From: Bacteroidota bacterium
GTDB taxonomy: Bacteria; Bacteroidota; Bacteroidia; Chitinophagales; Chitinophagaceae
DNA length: 9,519 nt
Direction of reading: 5' to 3'
NCBI GenBank assembly: GCA_028876035.1
Contig: JAGWTK010000126.1
Span: forward strand, 1-9,519
This document shows positions 1 through 5,074 of the stretch, in pieces; the stretch's first letter is position 1, and every line of letters starts with the position of its first letter. The position numbers were made by a program, and so were the translations under genes. The notes under the pieces are model-generated. The model saw only the letters and a list, made by a program, of their open reading frames with translations. It was not told where the DNA came from and did not search any database.

Positions 1-180
1 GTAGAAAGAAAAGTAAAACACCCTATCTATGGTAAGTTCGTTAAGAAGACGACCAAGTTTCACGCGCACGATGAAAAAAGCGAATGCAGCATAGGTGATA
101 CCGTGCGGATTATGGAAACTCGTCCGCTCAGCAAAACCAAACGCTGGAGGCTTGTGGAGATTGTAGAGAAAGTGAAGTAA
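1..180 (+). CDS. rpsQ: 30S ribosomal protein S17, 3' part (5' end outside window)
   Basis: Translating from base 1 gives 59 residues of S17 ending in TAA at 178-180; the N-terminus lies before the window. S17 is a primary 16S rRNA-binding protein with an OB fold, needed early in 30S assembly. The visible part contains the family's conserved core: a HPxYGKFVKKTTKFHAHDE segment at visible residues 7-25, then GDTVRIMETRPLSKTKRW at 32-49, which matches the S17 signature closely. It is followed by rplN, the usual order at the start of the spc gene group. Identity is near certain; only the missing start limits the call. Confidence 0.97.
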   Translation, partial: VERKVKHPIYGKFVKKTTKFHAHDEKSECSIGDTVRIMETRPLSKTKRWRLVEIVEKVK

Positions 181-183
181 GCG

Positions 184-218
184 AGCTAATAGCCAATGGC
201 CGGTAGCCAAAGGCTGTA
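184..218. repeat. Degenerate heptad repeat, five 7-base units (RGCYRRW)
   Basis: Reading from 184 in steps of seven gives five units. All five fit RGCY at positions 1-4, and the whole fits RGCYRRW loosely; the first two units differ at one base. Adjacent units agree at 16 of 28 positions by hand count. It lies in the 103-base rpsQ-rplN spacer, a gap that is usually much shorter in spc operons. The same word family recurs in the rplN-rplX spacer. Function unknown. Confidence 0.6.
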
Positions 219-236
219 CGATAACAAAGAAATTTC

Positions 237-260
237 GCCAGGTCCTGTACGCAGGCCGGC
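237..260 (+). promoter_or_regulatory. GC-rich hairpin in rplN leader
   Basis: GCC (237-239), GG (241-242) and CCTG (244-247) pair with CAGG (252-255), CC (256-257) and GGC (258-260). This makes a nine-pair stem with bulged A240 and T243, closed by a TACG tetraloop of the UNCG type. No T-run follows, so it is not a terminator. It sits 23 bases before the rplN start. A processing, stability or ribosomal-protein binding site is possible but is inference. Confidence 0.5.
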
Positions 261-263
261 AAT

Positions 264-277
264 AAAGCTAAAAGCTA
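264..277. repeat. Two exact 7-base copies of AAAGCTA before rplN
   Basis: AAAGCTA occurs exactly twice in tandem (264-270 and 271-277). A weaker third unit (AATAAAA) runs into the A of the rplN start codon. It doubles as the A-rich leader that replaces a Shine-Dalgarno site in this phylum. Confidence 0.55.
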
Positions 278-283
278 AATAAA

Positions 284-652
284 ATGATTCAGCAGGAAAG
301 CAGATTGAACGTAGCTGATAACAGTGGTGCCAAAGAAGTATTATGTATTCGCGTACTTGGCAACAGCGGCCAGGACTACGCCGGCATCGGTGATAAAATT
401 GTTGTAACGGTGAAGGATGCCCTGCCCGCAGGTGGTATCAAAAAAGGAACCGTTACCAAAGCTGTTATCGTTCGTACAAAAAAGAAACTGCGCCGCAAAG
501 ACGGTTCCTATATCCGTTTCGATGACAATGCAGTGGTATTGCTGAACACAGCCGACGAGCCCCGCGGTACCCGTATTTTCGGACCGGTTGCCCGTGAACT
601 GCGTGATAAAGGATATATGAAAATTATTTCACTGGCCCCTGAGGTACTGTAG
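284..652 (+). CDS. rplN: 50S ribosomal protein L14
   Basis: The 122-residue product is full length for L14, which binds 23S rRNA near the subunit interface and contacts L19 and helix 14. The N-terminus MIQQESRLNVADNSGAKE is typical of the family. The L14 signature region, around AVIVRTKKKLRRKDGSYIRF followed by DDNAVVL, lies at about residues 61-87. The C-terminal half has RGTRIFGPVARELR at 95-108. The start ATG is preceded by an A-rich stretch without a Shine-Dalgarno core, normal for Bacteroidota. It is separated from rpsQ by 103 bases and from rplX by 101 bases, both carrying repeats. Confidence 0.98.
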   Translation: MIQQESRLNVADNSGAKEVLCIRVLGNSGQDYAGIGDKIVVTVKDALPAGGIKKGTVTKAVIVRTKKKLRRKDGSYIRFDDNAVVLLNTADEPRGTRIFGPVARELRDKGYMKIISLAPEVL

Positions 653-656
653 CAAG

Positions 657-749
657 GGCTGCTGGCTGCTAGCTGCAAGCTACAGGCCAGGCACTTCAAA
701 ATATGAGTTAAACAAGCTAGTAGCCAGAAGCTAGTAGCCAAAAGCCAAT
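657..749. repeat. Pair of facing 35-base heptad arrays in rplN-rplX spacer
   Basis: Two blocks of five 7-base units occupy this spacer. At 657-691 RGCY recurs exactly every seven bases (starts 657, 664, 671, 678, 685); the first two units are identical GGCTGCT. At 715-749 the units fit AGCYARW (starts 715, 722, 729, 736, 743). By hand count adjacent units agree at 21/28 and 20/28 positions. The first 18 bases of each block are inverted copies: 657-674 against 715-732 gives 15 Watson-Crick pairs and two G-U pairs, with a 40-base loop. The second block belongs to the same word family as 184-218. The array ends four bases before the rplX start. Function unknown; a stem in the mRNA between rplN and rplX is predicted. 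Confidence 0.7.
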
Positions 750-753
750 AAAA

Positions 754-1092
754 ATGAGCAACAGATTCAAAGCGAAATTCAGCATTAAAAAAGGTGATTC
801 GGTAGTAGTCATTACCGGCGACGATAAAGACCTGACCAAACCCCGTAAAGTGCTGGAAGTTTATCCTGAAGAGTCTCGCCTCCTGGTAGAAGGTGCTAAT
901 ATCATTACCAAACATACCAAGCCTTCTGCACAGAATACCCGCGGTGGCATCGTGAAAAAAGAAGCACCCATTCATATCAGCAACGTGATGTTGTGGGATG
1001 CAAAGAAAGGAACCGGTACCAAAGTTAAGCGCAGCAGGGAAGGCGGCAAACTGGTCCGCATTTCAAAGAAATCAGGAGAAGCAATCAAGTAA
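754..1092 (+). CDS. rplX: 50S ribosomal protein L24
   Basis: The 112-residue product matches L24, an assembly-initiator protein that binds the 5' end of 23S rRNA near the exit tunnel. The KOW motif is seen at about residues 12-40 (KKGDSVVVITGDDKD, then KPRKVLEVYPEESRLLVEG). It is followed by the family's TKHTKPSAQNTRGGIVKKE at about 53-71 and IHISNVMLWD at 73-82. Length fits the family. The start follows AATAAAA, an A-rich leader rather than a Shine-Dalgarno site, directly after a heptad repeat array. rplE follows after 40 bases. Confidence 0.97.
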   Translation: MSNRFKAKFSIKKGDSVVVITGDDKDLTKPRKVLEVYPEESRLLVEGANIITKHTKPSAQNTRGGIVKKEAPIHISNVMLWDAKKGTGTKVKRSREGGKLVRISKKSGEAIK

Positions 1093-1132
1093 TTCCCGTT
1101 CTAATTAAGCATTGAAAGAAAATCGTACGACA

Positions 1133-1708
1133 ATGAGTACAGTAAAATATACGCCGCGACTGGCCGAGAAATACAAGAAGGATGTAGTACCTGCGCTGCA
1201 GAAGCGTTTCAGCTACAAAACAGTGATGCAGGTTCCCCGCCTCGAGAAAATCTGCCTGAACCGTGGTGTTAACGGCGCCGTAAACGATAAGAAACTGATC
1301 GATATCGCGCTGGATGAAATGACCCAGATCACCGGCCAGAAAGCAGTGGCTACCATGAGTAAGAAGGATATTTCCAACTTCAAACTCCGTAAGAACATGC
1401 CCATCGGCACAAGGGTAACACTGCGCGGCGAGAAAATGTACGAGTTCCTCGACAGGTTTATCTCTACTGCATTGCCCCGCGTACGTGACTTCAAAGGCGT
1501 AAACGAGAAATCATTCGATGGCCGCGGTAACTATACCCTGGGTATCACCGAGCAGATCATCTTCCCTGAAATCGATATCGACAAGGTGAATAAAATCACC
1601 GGTATGGACATCACGTTTGTAACGACTGCCCAAACCAACGAAGAAGCATACGAACTGCTGAAGGAGTTGGGTATGCCCTTCAAGAACGTTAAAAAAGGCG
1701 AAGACTAA
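1133..1708 (+). CDS. rplE: 50S ribosomal protein L5
   Basis: L5 binds 5S rRNA and links the central protuberance to the 30S subunit. The 191-residue product has VPRLEKICLNRGV at 34-46, ITGQKAVATMSKKDISNFKL at 66-85, and GRGNYTLGITEQIIFPEID at 130-148, all L5 hallmarks. The frame is open further upstream to a TTG at 1112, which would add seven residues (MKENRTT). The ATG at 1133 is preferred because L5 proteins start with a short MS-xx-YxPRL segment and the ATG follows an A-rich leader. It is the fourth gene of the visible operon. Confidence 0.97.
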   Translation: MSTVKYTPRLAEKYKKDVVPALQKRFSYKTVMQVPRLEKICLNRGVNGAVNDKKLIDIALDEMTQITGQKAVATMSKKDISNFKLRKNMPIGTRVTLRGEKMYEFLDRFISTALPRVRDFKGVNEKSFDGRGNYTLGITEQIIFPEIDIDKVNKITGMDITFVTTAQTNEEAYELLKELGMPFKNVKKGED

Positions 1709-1720
1709 TTAAAATAGACT

Positions 1721-1784
1721 AGTACAAGTACTGTTACGAAACACACCTGTGACGGCAACGGTACCAACATCTAAATACTAAATA
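1721..1784. repeat. Short AGTAC and CTAAATA repeats in rplE-rpsN spacer
   Basis: AGTAC-AA-GTACT at 1721-1732 is a perfect inverted repeat, and also two AGTAC words six bases apart. CTAAATA occurs twice exactly in tandem (1771-1777, 1778-1784), just before the rpsN leader. The AGTAC word recurs in the much clearer array after rpsN. These are short, so chance is possible for each alone. Confidence 0.4.
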
Positions 1785-1791
1785 ATCGACA

Positions 1792-2061
1792 ATGGCAAAA
1801 ACATCAGTCACGGCCCGCCAGAAGAAAAGAGAAGCGCTGGTTGCCAGGTATGCTGAAAAAAGAGCAGCCCTGAAAGCAGCAGGTGATTATGCAGCACTGG
1901 ACGCTCTGCCGAAGAATGCTTCACCGGTACGGTTGAAAAACCGTTGCCAGCTGACCGGCCGCCCCAGGGGTTATATCCGCTATTTCGGTATCAGCCGTGT
2001 TTCCTTCCGGGAAATGGCGCTGAACGGAAAAATCCCCGGCGTAAGAAAAGCGAGCTGGTAG
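1792..2061 (+). CDS. rpsN: 30S ribosomal protein S14, zinc-free type
   Basis: S14 sits in the 30S head with S3 and S10. The 89-residue product is the long, zinc-independent form. It has a basic N-terminal helix region (about 8-36) and the conserved block RLKNRCQLTGRPRG then YIRYFGISRVSFREMA (48-76), ending IPGVRKASW. Only one cysteine (C52) is present in the block, so the paired CxxC zinc ligands of the short S14 type are absent. It replaces the zinc-type gene at the same spc position. The stop TAG at 2059-2061 adjoins a heptad repeat array. Confidence 0.97.
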   Translation: MAKTSVTARQKKREALVARYAEKRAALKAAGDYAALDALPKNASPVRLKNRCQLTGRPRGYIRYFGISRVSFREMALNGKIPGVRKASW

Positions 2062-2093
2062 TCTTAGTACTGAGTACTAAGTACTAAGTACCC
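2059..2093. repeat. AGTACTA heptad array after rpsN
   Basis: From 2066 the word AGTACTN is repeated every seven bases: units start at 2066, 2073, 2080 and 2087, and the units at 2073 and 2080 are identical AGTACTA. A weaker first unit TAGTCTT (2059-2065) contains the rpsN stop codon. TTAGTACT (2064-2071) and AGTACTAA (2073-2080) form a perfect inverted repeat around one base, so a cruciform or tight hairpin is possible. Each unit brings a TAA or TAG, so stop codons fall in all three frames. Confidence 0.75.
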
Positions 2094-2149
2094 CGATAAG
2101 GATATCGCATTGTACAAACATTCAATTAACTATCAATTACAGATACACA

Positions 2150-2548
2150 ATGGTAACTGATCCTATTGCAGACTATTTGACCAGAATCCGCAACGCGCAG
2201 ATGGCGAACCACCGGATTGTTGAGATACCGGCTTCTAACCTGAAAAAACGCCTCACGGAAATACTCTATGAAAAAGGGTATATCCTCAAATATAAATTTG
2301 AAGACGATAGCAAACAGGGTATTATCAAGATCGCATTGAAATACGATCCCACTACCAAAGAACCTGCTATTAAAACGCTGGAAAGAATCAGCCGTCCGGG
2401 TCTGCGTACCTACGCAAAGCCGGCCGACTTCAACCGTGTGAAAAATGGTTTGGGCGTTGCTATCCTGTCTACTTCCAAAGGTGTAATGACCGACAAAGAA
2501 GCAAAGGCACAGAATGTTGGCGGTGAAGTACTCTGCCACGTATATTAA
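2150..2548 (+). CDS. rpsH: 30S ribosomal protein S8
   Basis: S8 is a primary binder of the 16S rRNA central domain; in E. coli it also represses its own spc operon by binding the mRNA near rplE (known there, not shown here). The 132-residue product starts TDPIADYLTRIRNA (residues 3-16), typical of S8. It carries ISRPGLRTYAK at about 81-91 and the C-terminal signature GLGVAILSTSKGVMTDKEA at 102-120, ending GGEVLCHVY. Length fits the family. The ATG follows an A/C-rich leader with no Shine-Dalgarno site. Confidence 0.98.
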   Translation: MVTDPIADYLTRIRNAQMANHRIVEIPASNLKKRLTEILYEKGYILKYKFEDDSKQGIIKIALKYDPTTKEPAIKTLERISRPGLRTYAKPADFNRVKNGLGVAILSTSKGVMTDKEAKAQNVGGEVLCHVY

Positions 2549-2637
2549 TAGAAAAGATGCTGTGTGACAATTAAGCCTTCTGACAGGCTGAACACTGCAG
2601 CAGACAAGCATTCATAAACAGAACAAAAAAGCATTGT

Positions 2638-3192
2638 ATGAGTCGTATAGGAAGACAGCCAGTAACGGTACCAGGTGGGGTAACCATCACCGTTGGTTCA
2701 GACAACGTGGTAACCGTAAAAGGTCCCAAAGGTGAACTGAAGCAAAATGTTGACAGGGACATTAAAGTAGAAGTAAAAGACGGCACCGTTCAGCTTGGCC
2801 GTCCCACTGATCAAATCCGTCACCGCGCCATGCACGGTTTATACCGCGCTTTGATCAACAACATGGTAAAAGGTGTTACCGAAGGATATAAACTGAACCT
2901 GGAACTCGTAGGGGTAGGTTATAAAGCCTCCAACCAGGGAAACACACTCGACCTGTCGCTCGGTTACTCGCACAATATCATTATTGAAGTGCCGAAAGAA
3001 CTGAAAGTGGCAACAGCCCAGGAAAAAGGTCAGAACCCGACTATTGCACTGGAAGGTGCCGACAAACAACTGCTCGGTGCTGTAGCTGCTAAAATTCGCA
3101 GCCTGCGCAAACCAGAGCCGTACAAAGGAAAGGGTGTTAAGTTCGTGGGTGAAGTACTGCGCCGCAAAGCTGGTAAGGCTGCTGGTAAGTAA
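2638..3192 (+). CDS. rplF: 50S ribosomal protein L6
   Basis: L6 binds 23S rRNA near the sarcin-ricin loop and the factor-binding site. The 184-residue product has the two-repeat layout of the family. It starts MSRIGRQPVTVPGGVTITV, then VTVKGPKGEL at 25-34, LVGVGYKA at 90-97, and the C-terminal L6 signature PEPYKGKGVKFVGEVLRRKAG at 159-179. The last residues are encoded by a small direct duplication (GCTGGTAAG twice), giving a basic AGKAAGK tail. The spacer after it is 87 bases and contains a perfect hairpin just before rplR. Confidence 0.98.
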   Translation: MSRIGRQPVTVPGGVTITVGSDNVVTVKGPKGELKQNVDRDIKVEVKDGTVQLGRPTDQIRHRAMHGLYRALINNMVKGVTEGYKLNLELVGVGYKASNQGNTLDLSLGYSHNIIIEVPKELKVATAQEKGQNPTIALEGADKQLLGAVAAKIRSLRKPEPYKGKGVKFVGEVLRRKAGKAAGK

Positions 3193-3244
3193 TCATAGCA
3201 GGCTGCTGTAAAAAGCTTCTCTGCACATTCAGTAAAACAATAGA

Positions 3245-3265
3245 ACTCCTGGCAGCATCAGGAGT
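3245..3265 (+). promoter_or_regulatory. Perfect 7-bp hairpin just upstream of rplR
   Basis: ACTCCTG (3245-3251) pairs fully with CAGGAGT (3259-3265) around a seven-base loop. It ends 14 bases before the rplR ATG. An A-rich stretch rather than a T-run follows, so it is not an intrinsic terminator. Its place at the edge of the ribosome-binding region suggests a translational control or processing element (inference). Confidence 0.5.
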
Positions 3266-3279
3266 GAAAAATAGAAATC

Positions 3280-3633
3280 ATGGACGCTAAAATTGTTAGA
3301 AGACAAAAAATCCGGTACGGCATCCGCAAAAAAGTTGCTGGTACTGCACAGAAACCCCGCCTGTCTGTTTTCCGCAGCAATGCAGAAATCTATGTTCAGC
3401 TGATCGACGACGCCAATGGTAACACTCTGGCAGCAGCGTCTTCACGCGACAAAGACATCGCTGCCCAAAAAGTAGCGAAATCAGAAAAGAGCAAACTGGT
3501 AGGTGCAGCCATCGCACGCAAAGCCGCTGAACTGGGCATTGCTGATGTGGTGTTCGATCGTGGTGGAAACCTTTACCATGGTCGCGTGAAAGCGGTGGCC
3601 GATGGTGCCCGTGAAGGCGGACTTAAATTCTAA
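3280..3633 (+). CDS. rplR: 50S ribosomal protein L18
   Basis: L18 binds 5S rRNA with L5 in the central protuberance. The 117-residue product has the basic N-terminal arm (KIVRRQKIRYGIRKKVAGT), the conserved PRLSVFRSNAEIYVQLIDD at about 26-44, and the C-terminal FDRGGNLYHGRVKAVADGAR at 92-111, all diagnostic. Length fits the family. The ATG at 3280 follows an A-rich leader and a hairpin. rpsE starts 21 bases after the stop, the shortest gap between ribosomal genes in this window. Confidence 0.98.
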   Translation: MDAKIVRRQKIRYGIRKKVAGTAQKPRLSVFRSNAEIYVQLIDDANGNTLAAASSRDKDIAAQKVAKSEKSKLVGAAIARKAAELGIADVVFDRGGNLYHGRVKAVADGAREGGLKF

Positions 3634-3654
3634 TTCAAATTTTAACTTGCAATA

Positions 3655-4173
3655 ATGTCAAAAGTAATTTTAAACAAAGTTAAAGCCGGTGACCTCGAGC
3701 TGAAGGAGAAGGTAGTTGCCATCAACCGTGTGGTTAAAACCACCAAGGGCGGACGCGCTTTCAGTTTCTCAGCATTGGTTATCGTTGGTAATGGCAGCGG
3801 TGTGGTAGGACATGGACTGGGCAAAGCAAAAGAAGTACAGGAGGCCATTACAAAAGGTATCGAAGACGCCAAGAAAAATTTGATAAAAGTGCCGGTGATG
3901 AAAGGAACCATTCCCCACGATCAGCTGGCCAAAGAAGGTGCTGCCAAAGTGTTGATTAAACCCGCTGCACATGGTACCGGTGTTATCGCCGGAGGTTCTA
4001 TGCGCGCCGTGCTGGAAAGCGCCGGTGTAACCGACGTACTGGCAAAATCGCTGGGTTCTGCCAACCCGCACAACGTGGTAAAAGCTACGTTCAAAGCACT
4101 GGCAATGCTCCGTGAACCGGTAAGCATCTCCCGCACAAGAAACATTTCGCTGAAGAAAGTATTTAATGGATAA
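3655..4173 (+). CDS. rpsE: 30S ribosomal protein S5
   Basis: S5 lies near the mRNA entry and decoding region and affects accuracy. The 172-residue product has the N-terminal double-stranded-RNA-binding-like domain, with INRVVKTTKGGRAFSFSA at 23-40. KGGR at 31-34 is in the loop where spectinomycin-resistance changes map in other species; nothing resistance-like is evident. VGNGSGVVGHGLGKAKEV (44-61) and the C-terminal S5 domain (about 97-165, with GTGVIAGGSMRAVLESAGV and SANPHNVVKATF) follow. The stop TAA at 4171-4173 touches a heptad repeat array that fills the spacer to rpmD. Confidence 0.98.
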   Translation: MSKVILNKVKAGDLELKEKVVAINRVVKTTKGGRAFSFSALVIVGNGSGVVGHGLGKAKEVQEAITKGIEDAKKNLIKVPVMKGTIPHDQLAKEGAAKVLIKPAAHGTGVIAGGSMRAVLESAGVTDVLAKSLGSANPHNVVKATFKALAMLREPVSISRTRNISLKKVFNG

Positions 4174-4242
4174 CCAAGGCGCAGGGCATGAGGTAAGGGG
4201 CGAGAGGCCTCACACCCCACGCCTCACACCTCCAACCATAAT
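4173..4242. repeat. Facing G-rich and C-rich heptad arrays between rpsE and rpmD
   Basis: The spacer is almost wholly repeat. From 4173 five 7-base units end in GG (roughly NNNRRGG, 15/28 agreement between neighbours). From 4208 the next units begin with CC (CCTCACA at 4208 and 4222 exact, CCCCACG at 4215, CCTCCAA at 4229, then a weak CCATAAT). Bases 4190-4207 and 4208-4225 face each other as an imperfect 36-base palindrome, 13 of 18 pairs matching plus one G-U pair. The design resembles 657-749 but uses different words. A stem in the mRNA before rpmD is predicted. Confidence 0.65.
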
Positions 4243-4246
4243 AACG

Positions 4247-4429
4247 ATGAAAAAAATTAAGATAACACTGGTAAAAAGCCCTATCGACCGGCCAGAACGT
4301 CAGAAGCTGACGCTGAAGGCGCTTGGTTTGAATAAGCTTAATTCAGCCCGCGAAGTAGAAGCCAGCGCGCAGATACTGGGTATGGTTCGCAAAGTGAACC
4401 ACCTTCTAAAGGTTGAGGAAGCTGTTTAA
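4247..4429 (+). CDS. rpmD: 50S ribosomal protein L30
   Basis: The 60-residue product MKKIKITLVKSPIDRPERQK onward is full-length L30, a small 23S rRNA-binding protein. The core K-S-PI-R-x-KxTLKALGLNKLN and the ending QILGMVRKVNHLLKVEE are typical. The frame is open upstream through the repeat to an ATG at 4166 that overlaps the end of rpsE, which would add 27 residues of repeat-encoded sequence. The start at 4247 is preferred because L30 homologues begin with this KIKITLV strand. The spacer to rplO is 128 bases, the longest in the operon. Confidence 0.96.
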   Translation: MKKIKITLVKSPIDRPERQKLTLKALGLNKLNSAREVEASAQILGMVRKVNHLLKVEEAV

Positions 4430-4450
4430 TCGCCTCCAGGCAAAGGGCAG

Positions 4451-4497
4451 AATGTGAAAATTGTAAACACGCTTTATGATTTTCACATTTTCACATT
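4451..4497. repeat. Inverted and tandem 8-base repeat between rpmD and rplO
   Basis: AATGTGAAAAT (4451-4461) is an exact inverted copy of ATTTTCACATT (4479-4489), with a 17-base loop. ATTTTCACATT occurs again at 4487-4497, making a tandem repeat with an 8-base period. CACAAG (4500) and CACATTTT (4506) look like decayed further units, and ATTGTAAA (4460-4467) a decayed unit on the other arm. Same layout as the other spacer repeats, but period eight and AT-rich. It is not followed directly by a T-run. Confidence 0.7.
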
Positions 4498-4557
4498 AAC
4501 ACAAGCACATTTTTAAACGCGAGGGGAGTAAACCCCGTTAAGTAAAAAATACACAAC

Positions 4558-5007
4558 ATGAAATTACATGAACTGAAGCCTGCAAAAGGCGCAACGCACA
4601 AGAAGAAAAGACTCGGCCGTGGTGAAGCTTCCGGTAAAGGTGGTACGTCTACAAAAGGTAACAAAGGTGGCCAGAGCCGTGCAGGTTATTCCAGCAAGTT
4701 CGCACACGAAGGCGGACAGATGCCCATCCAGCGTCGTTTGCCCAAACGCGGTTTCAAAAACAACGATCGCATCGAATACAAAGTGTTCAACCTGGGTCAG
4801 ATCGACCAGCTGGTGGAGAAATACGGATTGAAAGAGTTCTCACTTGAAACATTGTACATAAACAACCTGATTGGCCAGACAGACAGTGTAAAAGTGCTGG
4901 GCAACGGTGAGCTGAAATCCAAACTCAGTTTTAAAGTGAATGCAGTGAGCGCCAAAGCAAAATCAGCCATAGAGGCAAACGGCTCTACGCTGGAAATTGT
5001 TAAGTAA
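4558..5007 (+). CDS. rplO: 50S ribosomal protein L15
   Basis: L15 is a late-assembly protein whose long arm runs into 23S rRNA. The 149-residue product shows the glycine- and lysine-rich N-terminal extension (about 9-45, with KKKRLGRGEASGKGGTSTKG), then GGQMPIQRRLPKRGFKN at 52-68, then a globular C-terminal domain ending SAKAKSAIEANGSTLEIVK. Length and start fit the family. It is the usual last ribosomal gene before secY. The stop codon lies in the centre of an 18-base perfect palindrome. Confidence 0.98.
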   Translation: MKLHELKPAKGATHKKKRLGRGEASGKGGTSTKGNKGGQSRAGYSSKFAHEGGQMPIQRRLPKRGFKNNDRIEYKVFNLGQIDQLVEKYGLKEFSLETLYINNLIGQTDSVKVLGNGELKSKLSFKVNAVSAKAKSAIEANGSTLEIVK

Positions 5008-5016
5008 TTACTTAAC
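4999..5016. repeat. 18-base perfect palindrome spanning the rplO stop codon
   Basis: GTTAAGTAA at 4999-5007 is followed at once by its exact reverse complement TTACTTAAC at 5008-5016. The rplO stop TAA is 5005-5007. As DNA it is a possible dyad protein site; as RNA it can form a small AT-rich hairpin. It could also be chance in an AT-rich junction. Confidence 0.6.
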
Positions 5017-5020
5017 TTGT

Positions 5021-5046
5021 GCGTCGCATTTTGACAGCGCTTTTTT
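5021..5046 (+). terminator. Weak terminator-like hairpin between rplO and secY
   Basis: GCGTC (5021-5025) can pair with GAC (5033-5035) and GC (5037-5038) with one bulged A, around a seven-base loop; six T residues follow at 5041-5046. The stem is short and imperfect, so it would at most cause partial termination or pausing before secY. It may be chance. Confidence 0.3.
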
Positions 5047-5074
5047 GTAAGGCTCATTTTAAATTTAGCCATCC

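Noticed and set aside
1112..1132. TTG at 1112 as the rplE start
   Set aside because: The extra seven residues are not typical of L5, and ATG at 1133 has the better context.
2558..2604. Stem in the rpsH-rplF spacer (TGCTG with CAGCA, inner AGCCT with AGGCT)
   Set aside because: Stems are only five pairs each with mismatches between; within chance for an 89-base spacer.
3197..3207. AGCAG-G-CTGCT dyad after rplF
   Set aside because: Too short, and a one-base centre cannot make a stable RNA loop; likely chance.
4166..4246. ATG at 4166 overlapping the end of rpsE as the rpmD start
   Set aside because: It would add 27 residues encoded by the repeat array; L30 proteins start at the KIKITLV strand encoded from 4247.
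5044..5067. Promoter for secY (TTTG at 5044, TAAATTTA at 5060)
   Set aside because: The spacing is 12 bases rather than about 19, and the -7 box lacks its final G.
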